A stretch of 64,000 nucleotides of DNA from Streptomyces sp. NBC_00178 (GTDB lineage Bacteria > Actinomycetota > Actinomycetes > Streptomycetales > Streptomycetaceae). Below, in pieces: positions 56,315 to 64,000 of this stretch; the stretch's first letter is position 1, and the number at the start of each line of letters is the position of its first letter. The DNA lies in assembly GCF_036206005.1 (NCBI RefSeq), contig NZ_CP108143.1:1798001-1862000 (forward strand), given 5' to 3'. The translations under genes were made by a program, and so were the position numbers. The notes under the pieces are model-generated. The model made no database searches, had not been told where the DNA came from, and saw nothing but the letters and a program-made list of their open reading frames with translations.

Positions 56315-59208
56315 GTCGTCCGCCTCAGCGACACGAGGTCGGCGAGGTCGCGGTCGCTGAGCTCGGTCAGGGCCGCCTCACCCGAGCCGAGCACCGCGTC
56401 GGCCAGGGCCCGCTTGGACTCCAGGAGCTCGGCGATCCGGTCCTCGACCGTGCCCTCGGCGATGAGCCGGTGCACCTGCACGGGCTGCGTCTGTCCGATG
56501 CGGTAGGCGCGGTCGGTGGCCTGCTCCTCGACCGCCGGGTTCCACCACCGGTCGTAGTGGATGACATGGGCGGCCCTGGTGAGGTTCAGTCCGGTGCCCG
56601 CGGCCTTGAGGGAGAGCAGGAAGACGGGGACCTCCGCGGACTGGAAGCGGTCCACCATCAGCTCTCTTTCGGGCACCGGTGTGCCGCCGTGCAGCAGCTG
56701 GGAGGGGATCGCGCGGGAGGCGAGGTGGGCGGAGAGGAGCCGCGCCATCGACACGTACTGGGTGAAGATCAGGACGGAGCCGCCCTCGGAGAGGATCGTG
56801 TCGAGCAGCTCGTCGAGCAGGGCGAGTTTGCCCGAGCGCCCGGCGAGCCGCGTGGGCTCCTCCTTCAGGTACTGCGCGGGGTGGTTGCAGATCTGCTTGA
56901 GCGAGCCCAGCAGCTTCATGATCAGCCCGCGCCTGGCGATGCCCTCCGACTGCTCGATGAACGCCATCGTCTCGCGGACCGCCGCCTCGTAGAGCGTGGC
57001 CTGCTCCCGGGTGAGGAAGACGGGGTGGTCGGTCTCGGTCTTCGGCGGCAGCTCGGGGGCGATACCGGGATCGGACTTCTTGCGGCGCAGCAGGAAGGGG
57101 CGGACCAGCCGGGAGAGCCGCTCGACCGCTTCCTCGTTGCCCAGGCCGGCGGCCGTGCCGGTGTTCTCCACGATCCGGGCGTGCCGCGAGCGGAAGGCCT
57201 TGAGCGGACCGAGCAGACCGGGGGTGGTCCAGTCGAGCAGGGCCCAGAGTTCGGAGAGGTTGTTCTCGACGGGGGTGCCCGTCAGGGCGACGCGGGCGGG
57301 GGCGGGGATGGTGCGCAGCGCCCTGGCCGTCGACGAGTGCGGGTTCTTCACGTGCTGCGCCTCATCGGCGACGACCAGCCCCCACGTGTGGCCGGCCAGC
57401 TGCTCGGCGCTCGACCGCATCGTGCCGTAGGTCGTCAGCACGAAGCCGCCGTCGGAGCCGCCGAAGGTGCGGTCGGCGCCGTGGAAGCGGCGGACGGGCA
57501 CACCGGGCGCGAAGCGGTTGATCTCGCGGTGCCAGTTCCCGAGGAGGGAGGCCGGGCAGACCACCAGGGTGGGGGCGGTGTGCGCCCGGTGCAGGTGCAG
57601 CGCGATGACCGTGATCGTCTTGCCGAGGCCCATGTCGTCGGCGAGGCAGCCGCCGAGCCCGAGGGACGTCATCCGGTCCAGCCAGGCGAGGCCGCGCAGC
57701 TGGTAGTCGCGGAGGGTGGCGTCGAGGCCGGGAGGGGCCGGGAGGGTGGCGTCCTCGTCGAGGATGCGTTCGCGCAGCGCGGCGAGCGCCCCGGCCGGTA
57801 CCGCTTCGACCTGCTCGCCGTCGACCTCGGCGCTGCCGGTCAGGGCGACGGCGAGGGCGTCGACGGGATCGAGGAGCCCGAGCTCCCGCTTGCGTGCCTT
57901 GCGGACGAGCGCGGGGTCCACGACGACCCACTGGTCCCGCAGCCGCACCACGGGCCGGTGCGCCTCGGCCAGGGTGTCCATCTCCGCCTCGGTGAGCGGG
58001 TCGTCCCCCAGGGAGAGCTGCCAGTCGAAGGCGAAGAGCTGCTCGGCGTCGAAGAAGGAGGTGCCGTCGGTGGCGGAGCCCGGCGCGGGCCGGACCACGG
58101 CGGCCGCGGTGAGCGAGCGGGCGAGCTCCCGGGGCCAGTGGAGCGCGATTCCCGCATCGGCGAGGCGCGCTCCGGCGGGGCCGATCAGTTCGTGGAGCTC
58201 GTCCTCGGTGACGGCGAGCACGTCGGGCACGGGCTGGTCGAGCAGCCGCTCCAGGGGTGGCCAGACGCGCGCGGCGCGGCGCAGCGCGAGCACGGCGTCG
58301 ATCCTCGCCCTCGGTCCGAACGGCTCGCCCGCCGCGCCGCTCCACAGCGCGGCGGCGTCCGTGACGTACGTCGGATCGGCCAGGCTGTGGACCTGGGTGA
58401 TGGCCGCGGCGGCGTGCCGTGCGGCGTGCGCGCCCTCCCGCGCCGTGTCGGGGGCGTCGTCGGCCGTGTCGAAGAGGTCGTACGACGACAGGTCCAGCCG
58501 GAGCGAGATCCGCACCCCCGCGTCGAGTCCGGAGGCCACCTCGACGGCCCATGCGCGGGCGTCCGGCAGGTGCTGCGCCGCGCGGGCGGCGAACGGGGCG
58601 CCCATGGCGTGGGCGGCGGCCGGTGTGCGGGGCAGGGTGTCGGCGACGGCGTCCAGGAACGCGCCGAGCAGTGCGCGGGGTTCGGGGACGCGCAGGGGTG
58701 CGCCCGGCACCGGGACGGCGTGGCCTTCGGGCGGCATCGAGGCGGCGACGGCCCTCAGGTGCGCGATGTCCTCGGCATCGCGCGGCCCGGCCCGCCACGC
58801 GTCGTGATCCTCGGCGGTCAGCCCCGGCAGGAGTCTGCCGCGCGCCACGAGGGTGAGCGCGTGCAGCGCCGCGGCCCCCCAGGCGCGGGTCGCGGGGTGG
58901 GCCGCGGCCCGGTGCCGGGCACGGGCGAGCAGCGGGACCGCTTCCGCGACGGGGAGTTCCACGGCCGCCACCGTGCGGGTGCGTGCGCCGCCCGCGCCGT
59001 CGGGGACGGCGACCGTGAGTTCGGTGACCGTGTACGGGGTCCCGCCCGGGCCCGGCTCACCGAAGAGGCTCATCGGACCGGCCGACCCCTCGGGGTCCCA
59101 GAACAGGATCCGGCCGTCCCTGGGGAGGGTGTCCGGGACGAACACGGCGGCGCACCGCAGCAGCCGGTCGGTGGTCTCGTCGTACGCCTGCCGCGCCACG
59201 TGCACCAC
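56311..59208 (-). CDS. SNF2/HepA-family helicase-like ATPase
   Basis: A 965-residue double-stranded DNA translocase. Motif I is 'LADDMGLGKTITVIALH', motif II 'VVADEAQHVKN' (DEAQ), motif III 'ALTGTPVENNLSELWALLDW', and the C-terminal helicase half has 'IFTQYVSMARLL', 'LSLKAAGTGLNLTRAAHVIH' and 'EQATDRAYRIGQTQPV' (motif VI). The N-terminal 450 residues contain the SNF2_N-associated bacterial domain with 'RDQWVVVDPALVRKARK'. Start GTG 59208. It probably remodels protein-DNA complexes or rescues RNA polymerase; the pairing with a SWIM protein is a recurrent bacterial theme. Confidence 0.92.
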   Translation of the reverse strand: MVHVARQAYDETTDRLLRCAAVFVPDTLPRDGRILFWDPEGSAGPMSLFGEPGPGGTPYTVTELTVAVPDGAGGARTRTVAAVELPVAEAVPLLARARHRAAAHPATRAWGAAALHALTLVARGRLLPGLTAEDHDAWRAGPRDAEDIAHLRAVAASMPPEGHAVPVPGAPLRVPEPRALLGAFLDAVADTLPRTPAAAHAMGAPFAARAAQHLPDARAWAVEVASGLDAGVRISLRLDLSSYDLFDTADDAPDTAREGAHAARHAAAAITQVHSLADPTYVTDAAALWSGAAGEPFGPRARIDAVLALRRAARVWPPLERLLDQPVPDVLAVTEDELHELIGPAGARLADAGIALHWPRELARSLTAAAVVRPAPGSATDGTSFFDAEQLFAFDWQLSLGDDPLTEAEMDTLAEAHRPVVRLRDQWVVVDPALVRKARKRELGLLDPVDALAVALTGSAEVDGEQVEAVPAGALAALRERILDEDATLPAPPGLDATLRDYQLRGLAWLDRMTSLGLGGCLADDMGLGKTITVIALHLHRAHTAPTLVVCPASLLGNWHREINRFAPGVPVRRFHGADRTFGGSDGGFVLTTYGTMRSSAEQLAGHTWGLVVADEAQHVKNPHSSTARALRTIPAPARVALTGTPVENNLSELWALLDWTTPGLLGPLKAFRSRHARIVENTGTAAGLGNEEAVERLSRLVRPFLLRRKKSDPGIAPELPPKTETDHPVFLTREQATLYEAAVRETMAFIEQSEGIARRGLIMKLLGSLKQICNHPAQYLKEEPTRLAGRSGKLALLDELLDTILSEGGSVLIFTQYVSMARLLSAHLASRAIPSQLLHGGTPVPERELMVDRFQSAEVPVFLLSLKAAGTGLNLTRAAHVIHYDRWWNPAVEEQATDRAYRIGQTQPVQVHRLIAEGTVEDRIAELLESKRALADAVLGSGEAALTELSDRDLADLVSLRRTT

Positions 59209-59316
59209 CCCTCTCCTGCCTCGGTCCGGCCGCGATTGCCCTGTTCGGACGAGTCTAGGCGGGGGGTGTGACAGCGTTCCGCCCCGGCCGTGGCACCGCG
59301 GACGGGGCGGGCGGAT

Positions 59317-60285
59317 TCAGTGGCGGACGAAGGGCAGCGCACCGGACTCCCGCTCGGCCGCGGGCTCCGGCTGTTCCGGAGGGCCGGGATCCGGAGGGCC
59401 GTCCGCTTCCGGCGGGGTCCCGCCGGAAGCCGGGGCGGCGGCGGAGGGGTCCGGCGCGGCCGGGCCGGGCGCGGGCCCGGCGGGCGCGGCGTCCGCGGCC
59501 CCGTCCCCGGATGCCTGGGGCCGGTCCTGCTGGGCGCGCTCCAGGAAGCGGAGCAGTTCCACGGGGAAGGGCAGCACCAGCGTGGAGTTCTTCTCCGCGG
59601 CGACCGCGACCACGGTCTGCAGCAGACGGAGCTGAAGAGCCGCGGGCTGGGTCGACATCTGCTGGGCCGCCTGGGCGAGCTTCTTCGACGCCTGCAGCTC
59701 CGCGTCGGCGTTGATGACCCGCGCGCGCCGTTCACGGTCGGCCTCGGCCTGCCGGGCCATGGAACGCTTCATCGTCTCCGGCAGGGAGACGTCCTTGATC
59801 TCGACCCGGTCGATCTGTACGCCCCAGCCCACGGCCGGGCTGTCGATCATGAGTTCCAGTCCCTGGTTCAGCTTCTCGCGGTCGGACAGCAGGTCGTCCA
59901 GGTCGCTCTTGCCGATGATCGACCGCAGGGACGTCTGCGCCATCTGGGAGACCGCGAACCGGTAGTCCTCCACCTGGACGACCGCGCTCGCCGCGTCGAC
60001 CACCTTGAAGTAGATGACGGCGTCCACCCGCACGGTGACGTTGTCCCGCGTGATGCCGTCCTGCGCGGGCACGGGCATCGTCACGATCTGCATGTTGACC
60101 TTGCGCATCCGGTCCACGCCCGGAACGATCATGGTCAGCCCCGGGGGGCGCACCGCGTCGTGGAGCCGCCCGAGGCGGAGCACCACACCCCGTTCGTACT
60201 GCTTGACGACCCGGGCCGCGGACATCGCGTACACCGCGCACACCGCGAGGACCGCCACCACCGCGATCACGAGTACCTGGACCAT
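59317..60285 (-). CDS. Slipin/SPFH-domain membrane protein
   Basis: A 322-residue stomatin-like protein: one N-terminal helix ('VQVLVIAVVAVLAVCAVYAM'), then an SPFH domain with 'VVKQYERGVVLRLGRL', 'RPPGLTMIVPGVDRMRKVNM', 'RDNVTVRVDAVIYFKVVDA' and 'WGVQIDRVEIKDVSLPETMK', then a coiled-coil. The last 80 residues are Pro/Ala/Glu-rich and disordered, longer than usual. ATG 60285 has a GGGGG 2-7 nt upstream; a GTG one codon earlier is possible. Slipins form membrane microdomain scaffolds; no NfeD partner gene is adjacent. Confidence 0.88.
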   Translation of the reverse strand: MVQVLVIAVVAVLAVCAVYAMSAARVVKQYERGVVLRLGRLHDAVRPPGLTMIVPGVDRMRKVNMQIVTMPVPAQDGITRDNVTVRVDAVIYFKVVDAASAVVQVEDYRFAVSQMAQTSLRSIIGKSDLDDLLSDREKLNQGLELMIDSPAVGWGVQIDRVEIKDVSLPETMKRSMARQAEADRERRARVINADAELQASKKLAQAAQQMSTQPAALQLRLLQTVVAVAAEKNSTLVLPFPVELLRFLERAQQDRPQASGDGAADAAPAGPAPGPAAPDPSAAAPASGGTPPEADGPPDPGPPEQPEPAAERESGALPFVRH

Positions 60286-60531
60286 CACGGCCCCCTGCGT
60301 CCGGGAGCGCGTCGCGGCACCTCCGCCGGGGAAGCGCTGCCGCGCTCTGCCATCTCGGCTCTATTACCACGATATGCCCGATACGCACATCCTCGAACCT
60401 CTGTCCGGGTGCCTCCGGCCCCGGCCGGACGCGCACCGGATGCCGACGCCGGGCGGACCGGGCAGGGTGGCCAGCGCCAGCACGTCTCCGTGACGTACCG
60501 ATGAGCCGGACGAGCAGATGAGGACCCGCCC

Positions 60532-60885
60532 ATGTCCCTCAGCGCGACCCCCACCGTTCTCCGCCGACGTACCCGCATCGCGGTCGGCGCGGCTGTCCTC
60601 ACCCTCGCCGTCACGGGCTGCTCCGGTCTCGGGCGTACCGCGGTCGGACCGGTCACCTACGTCACGGAGGGGGACGAGGTCGTCAGCGTGCACAGCCCGT
60701 CGGTGAAGGGCTGCCACAAGCTCGCCCCCGGCGGTGCCAGCAAGGTCGACAACCGGACGCTGATCGACATGGTCCTGTACCCCACGCGCGACTGCTCGGG
60801 CCGGGGGACCGCCTACGTGGCGACGACCTTCACCGACACCAACACCCCGCGCGCCCTGTGGCGCAGCTACCGCTTCATCCACTGA
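60532..60885 (+). CDS. Small lipoprotein of unknown function
   Basis: A 117-residue protein with a lipoprotein signal: basic 'RRRTRIAVGAAVLTLAVTGC' ending in the lipobox VTGC at about Cys30. The mature part ('GPVTYVTEGDEVVSVHSPSV' and 'LIDMVLYPTRDCSGRGTAY') has two more cysteines that could form a disulfide. ATG with GAGGAC upstream. Its end overlaps the convergent DoxX gene by 19 bp. No homologue is recognised by eye beyond Streptomyces-type secreted proteins. Confidence 0.8.
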   Translation: MSLSATPTVLRRRTRIAVGAAVLTLAVTGCSGLGRTAVGPVTYVTEGDEVVSVHSPSVKGCHKLAPGGASKVDNRTLIDMVLYPTRDCSGRGTAYVATTFTDTNTPRALWRSYRFIH

Positions 60886-61328
60886 CCGGCACCGGCCTCC
60901 CGCCCGCGCAGGAGAGCGAACAGGTCCGCGGTGCGCTCCCGCCGGTCACGGGCGATGAACACGGCCAGGACGACGAGCAGGGCCGGCATGACCGCGTTCG
61001 GCGGATCGAGCAGGGTCAGCTGCACGACGGCCGCCCCGGCCAGCAGTCCGGCGAGGGCGATCGCGGCCACGCCGGCCAGCAGCGGGACCAGCAGGGCCAC
61101 CGCCCCGGCGAGTTCCAGGGCGCCGATCGTGTACATCGCCCCGCTGCCCCAGCCCATCCTGTCGAAGGACGCGACGGCGGACTCGTGGGCGACGAGCTTG
61201 GCCACCGCGCTGAAGCCGAGGAACAGCGCGAGGGCGTAGCGCGCCCCGGTCAGGGCGGCGGCGGCCACCCGGCGGCGCGGCGCGGTGGCACGGGTGTCTC
61301 CCGGGGTGGGAGCGGCGGTTGCGGACAT
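60867..61328 (-). CDS. DoxX family membrane protein
   Basis: A 153-residue protein with four helices, in DoxX style: 'GARYALALFLGFSAVAKLVA' (helix 1 with the conserved F-x2-S/A-x3-K), 'MYTIGALELAGAVALLVPLL', 'AIALAGLLAGAAVVQLTLL' and 'MPALLVVLAVFIARDRR'. The ATG at 61328 has GAGGAG 6 nt upstream. DoxX-like proteins take part in membrane oxidoreduction or thiol stress in actinobacteria; this one is unassigned. Its 3' end overlaps the lipoprotein gene, convergent. Confidence 0.85.
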   Translation of the reverse strand: MSATAAPTPGDTRATAPRRRVAAAALTGARYALALFLGFSAVAKLVAHESAVASFDRMGWGSGAMYTIGALELAGAVALLVPLLAGVAAIALAGLLAGAAVVQLTLLDPPNAVMPALLVVLAVFIARDRRERTADLFALLRGREAGAGQWMKR

Positions 61329-61543
61329 GGCGGTCTCCTCGGAGGGTCGCGTGGACGGAGTGCGCCGACGAGGGGCGCGGCTCCCACCGCGGGGCCTCAC
61401 CGGCGCTTACGGGGAGGTAGACCGCTCCGGCCCCCGGAACTCATCGCCCCACGCGCCCCCGGTCCGGCGCTCCCGGCGCGCAGCCGGCCGTCCCTGGTCG
61501 CCGGCCGCCGTGCGGCGCGCCCCGGTGTCCGTTCCGGGGCCCC

Positions 61544-62248
61544 TCAGCGCTCGTCCGGTCTGGCGAGCACCCAGACACCGTCCGGGGTGAGACAGCGGTC
61601 GACCACCAGGCCGGCCTCCCCCAGACACTCCTCGAACCGCTCCTCGGACAGCTGCCGCGACCGGAAGGTCTGGGTCCAGTGCGCGTCCTCGAAGACGTAC
61701 TCCGCGCGTACCTCGTCCACGCTGTCGCCCACGGGTTCCGCGGAGAGGATCCGGATGACACACCCCGCCGCGGCGTCCTCACGCTCCCGGGGCAGGCCGG
61801 TGCGGTAGTCCGCGCCCTCCCGCTGCACGAGCACGGACCCGCCGTCCTTCACGTACCTACGGCAGGTCCGCAACAGCCCTTCCCGGACGCGGTGTTCGCT
61901 GCTGTGCACCAGGAAGGATCCGAGCACGACCGCGTCGAAGCGCTCCTGACCGAGGTCCAGCGACTCGATGGCGCTCAGCACCGTGCGGGCGCCCCGGACC
62001 CGTTCCAGCATCTGCGGCGACTCGTCGACCGCGGTCACCTCGTACCCGAGCGCGACCAGAGGATGCGTCACCCGGCCCGCCCCGCAGCCGAGTTCGAGGA
62101 CGCTCGCGCCGGGCGGCACGACCGATCCGATGACCTCCGGCTCCGCGCCGGCGGACAGGCGGGCGTACAGCTCGACCGCGCAGCCGTCCGGGGTGATCGC
62201 GCCGGGCCCCGTCCCCGTGTGTCCCTGACGTGTCAGTCGTCCACTCAT
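61544..62248 (-). CDS. Class I SAM-dependent methyltransferase
   Basis: A 234-residue methyltransferase. Motif I 'SVLELGCGAGRVTHPLVALG' binds SAM, followed by 'YEVTAVDESPQMLERVRG', 'SLDLGQERFDAVVLGSFLVH' (acidic loop and motif post-I to IV) and 'YVKDGGSVLVQREGADY'. The ATG at 62248 is taken; upstream frame is shadow. Substrate unknown, likely a small molecule. It lies 38 bp downstream of the ADP-ribosylglycohydrolase gene on the same strand. Confidence 0.88.
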   Translation of the reverse strand: MSGRLTRQGHTGTGPGAITPDGCAVELYARLSAGAEPEVIGSVVPPGASVLELGCGAGRVTHPLVALGYEVTAVDESPQMLERVRGARTVLSAIESLDLGQERFDAVVLGSFLVHSSEHRVREGLLRTCRRYVKDGGSVLVQREGADYRTGLPREREDAAAGCVIRILSAEPVGDSVDEVRAEYVFEDAHWTQTFRSRQLSEERFEECLGEAGLVVDRCLTPDGVWVLARPDER

Positions 62249-62286
62249 GCATGGGGAACGACCCGGCGGTACACGGCGTTCCCCCC

Positions 62287-63438
62287 TCAGCACTCCGGGT
62301 AGCGGCCCTCCGGCCACGCCACCGGGGAATCGAACTCCATGCACAGGTCGTCGGCGAGCTCCGCGATGACGGACCTGCCCTCGGTCGCCGCGAGCCACGA
62401 CGCCGGCAGCCGCGCCTCCCCGTGGAGCGCGCCCAGCAGGTTGCCGCAGACGGCGCCCGTGGAGTCGCTGTCGCCCGAGTGGTTGACCGAGAGCAGCAGT
62501 GCCTCGGCCACCTCGTCGGCCCCGGGGAGCACCAGCACGCAGTACACGGCGATGGCCAGGGCCTCCTCGGCCACCCAGCCCGCGCCCAGGGTCTCGACCC
62601 GCTCGGCCGTCGGCCGGCCGCGCGCCGCCAGGACGACCGCGGCCCGCAGCGCGGCGGTCGTCTCCTCGTGGCCCGGATGGCGGCCCAGCAGCTCCAGTGC
62701 GCGCAGCACCGCGCCCTGCGGTGAGTCGCCCTCCAGCAGACAGGTGACGACGGCCGCGAGCGCACCCGCCGAGTAGGCCCCGGTGGGGTGCCCGTGGGTG
62801 ATCAGCGCACACCTCACGGCCAGGCCGAACCCGGTCGCGGCGTCCCCGCCCAGCAGGCCGAACGGCGCCGACCGCATCACGGTGCCGCAGCCCTTGGAGT
62901 GCGGATTGACCGGACCGGGGAGCACCGGCGGTGTCTCGGGACCGGGTGTGTGGCCGGACGCCAGACCGGTCAGGCACGCGTTGCCGGGGGCACGGCGCGC
63001 GTACAGCCAGGGCTGCTGCCTCAGCCACCCGGTCCGCACGCGGTTCGCCCCGCCGCGCGCCGGGGGTGACGGGTGGTTCTGGGTGTCCAGCCAGCGCGCG
63101 TAGGCGTCGCGGACGAACGGGGCCTCGTCGACCGCGGCACCCGTGGCGGCGGCCCGGACGTGGGCCCTGATCAGGCCCTCGACCGTGAAGAGGGACATCT
63201 GGGTGTCGTCCGTGACGCGCCCGGCGACGCCGTCCTCGTCGGGGACGAGGCCGCGTACACCCTGCTCGCCGTGCGCTCGGCGGATCCCGTCGAGCGAGAG
63301 GAATTCGACGGGGTTGCCCAGTGCGTCCCCCACCGCACCGCCCAGGAGCGCGCCCCGGACCCTGGACCGCCTGACGGCGCCGTCACCCCACGCCGCCGCG
63401 CCACCCGCCCCGCGTTCCCGCCCCGCCGTCGTCTTCAC
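62287..63438 (-). CDS. ADP-ribosylglycohydrolase family protein
   Basis: A 383-residue all-helical hydrolase of the DraG/ARH group. The metal-binding residues are in 'LGGAVGDALGNPVEFL', 'GRVTDDTQMSLFTVEG' (DDTQ) and 'LLSVNHSGDSDSTGAVCGNL' (GDSDS). Family members remove ADP-ribose from proteins or split ADP-ribosyl compounds; the target here is unknown. Starts at GTG 63438 with GGGGAG upstream. The body is longer than DraG by an insert at about 130-190 ('HTPGPETPPVLPGPVNPHSK'). Confidence 0.9.
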   Translation of the reverse strand: MKTTAGRERGAGGAAAWGDGAVRRSRVRGALLGGAVGDALGNPVEFLSLDGIRRAHGEQGVRGLVPDEDGVAGRVTDDTQMSLFTVEGLIRAHVRAAATGAAVDEAPFVRDAYARWLDTQNHPSPPARGGANRVRTGWLRQQPWLYARRAPGNACLTGLASGHTPGPETPPVLPGPVNPHSKGCGTVMRSAPFGLLGGDAATGFGLAVRCALITHGHPTGAYSAGALAAVVTCLLEGDSPQGAVLRALELLGRHPGHEETTAALRAAVVLAARGRPTAERVETLGAGWVAEEALAIAVYCVLVLPGADEVAEALLLSVNHSGDSDSTGAVCGNLLGALHGEARLPASWLAATEGRSVIAELADDLCMEFDSPVAWPEGRYPEC

Positions 63439-63515
63439 AGCCCGCTCCCCGTCGTCGTCGGCCCGTCGTCACGTTTCCCCGCGCCGCTCCGTGGGGTCAT
63501 GCTGGAGGGGAGGCG

Positions 63516-63848
63516 ATGGCGATGCGTACCGGAAGTGAACCGTCCACTGCGCGCAGCCCCCTGCGGATGCGGCTCTGGCTGAGTCTATGGGGCATGCTCT
63601 GGGCCGCGTTCGGCCTGGCGGCCTTCCTGGTCGTCGACCGGGCCGGCTGGGCGACCGCCTGCGGTGTGCTGCTGGTGGTCACGGTCACGGACTTCTGCCT
63701 CGTGGTCCGCCACATGCGGCAGGGCGCGCGCTTCCAGCCCGGCAGGGACGTCCCCGCGTACGTCCCCGACCCGGTCGGCCGGAGCCGTCACCGCCGAGGG
63801 GACCCGCCACGGCGGGTGGGAACCGGCGGCGGGGACGAGCGGTCGTGA
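63516..63848 (+). CDS. Small membrane protein, DUF6343-like
   Basis: A 110-residue protein with two helices ('MRLWLSLWGMLWAAFGLAAFL' cited in part, and 'ATACGVLLVVTVTDFCLVVR'), then a short Arg/Gly-rich tail. 'RTGSEPSTARSPLRMRLWL' before helix 1 and 'RHMRQGARFQPGRDVPAYVP' after helix 2 are the conserved blocks of the streptomycete DUF6343 family as I recall it. GGAGGGGAGG lies just upstream; the second ATG (63522) is an equally good start. Function unknown. Confidence 0.82.
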   Translation: MAMRTGSEPSTARSPLRMRLWLSLWGMLWAAFGLAAFLVVDRAGWATACGVLLVVTVTDFCLVVRHMRQGARFQPGRDVPAYVPDPVGRSRHRRGDPPRRVGTGGGDERS

Positions 63849-63978
63849 AGGGTGGCCGCCGCGTCACGCGCCACGGCCGGCGGCGAGGGACGAAACCGCG
63901 TCCACTCGTGGCCCGCCGGGCACTTCCGTGATCAGGCCGGACGCCCGGTCACCGTGGTACGCCGCCGGGCGGGTGCGG

Positions 63979-64000
63979 TCAGGCCCTGTCGTCGAAGCGC
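63979..64000 (-). CDS. Possible 3' end of a gene running off the window
   Basis: On the minus strand a frame ends ...RFDDRA-stop with TGA at 63981-63979. Only seven codons are inside the window; this reads like a protein C-terminus, but cannot be confirmed. The 130 bases between it and 63848 show nothing else. Confidence 0.25.

Overview
The window is high-GC (about 70% or more), with nearly every gene doubled by long antisense shadow frames, and it carries WhiA, RbpA, a mycothiol-type maleylpyruvate isomerase homologue, OpcA and many leaderless-looking genes. All of this points to a Streptomyces chromosome (core, not plasmid or phage). From memory the gene order closely follows the conserved region of the S. 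coelicolor chromosome that runs from the suf operon through ctaA/ctaB, the pentose phosphate operon, gap-pgk-tpiA-secG, whiA, uvrC, uvrA and uvrB. I see no tRNA, rRNA, CRISPR array, insertion sequence or prophage.

Layout. (1) 1-2.6 kb: the 3' end of a membrane protein gene, a VOC-fold protein and a secreted protein of unknown function. (2) 2.7-9.3 kb, minus strand: a complete SUF iron-sulfur assembly operon, sufR-sufB-sufD-Rieske ferredoxin-sufC-sufS-sufU-sufT, with a SufR-type operator at its head and a strong terminator at its end. (3) 9.5-13.8 kb: a two-gene ABC exporter, heme A synthase ctaA, a small conserved gene, and ctaB (heme O synthase) on the opposite strand; ctaB and ctaA make the haem of cytochrome oxidase. 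(4) 14.1-20.7 kb, plus strand: the pentose phosphate operon tkt-tal-zwf-opcA-pgl, joined by short gaps or 4-bp overlaps. (5) 20.9-23.8 kb: an aldo/keto reductase and convergent pgi. (6) 23.9-27.9 kb, minus strand: rbpA, secG, then gap-pgk-tpiA of lower glycolysis. (7) 27.9-28.8 kb: about 0.9 kb without a gene, rich in palindromes. (8) 28.8-33.9 kb, minus strand: uvrC-rapZ-yvcK-whiA, overlapping by 4 to 10 bp. (9) 34.1-45.5 kb: nucleotide excision repair genes uvrA and uvrB, between which lie a Tat-lipoprotein Rieske protein, two hydrolase-fold enzymes, a TerC-family membrane protein under a yybP-ykoY type (Mn2+) riboswitch, and two TerD-family genes, one of them fused to an FtsK-like domain with no intact Walker A motif. 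(10) 45.6-64 kb: a mixed region with an MHYT sensor, DNA methyltransferase repair protein, MFS transporter, pseudouridine catabolism genes, a cupin, an HxlR-type regulator divergent from an alanine-type aminotransferase, an SNF2 helicase with a SWIM protein, a slipin, small membrane or lipoproteins, a methyltransferase, an ADP-ribosylglycohydrolase and a DUF6343-type membrane protein.

The best regulatory signal is upstream of terC: a riboswitch core whose P1 strand can pair instead with a downstream segment containing the Shine-Dalgarno sequence, giving a simple model for translational control by manganese. Other signals worth attention are the CAAC-N6-GTTG palindrome at sufR, a tandem 25-bp element in front of tkt, overlapping CTTGG/CCAAG palindromes in front of the HxlR-type gene, and a run of perfect hairpin terminators between convergent genes.
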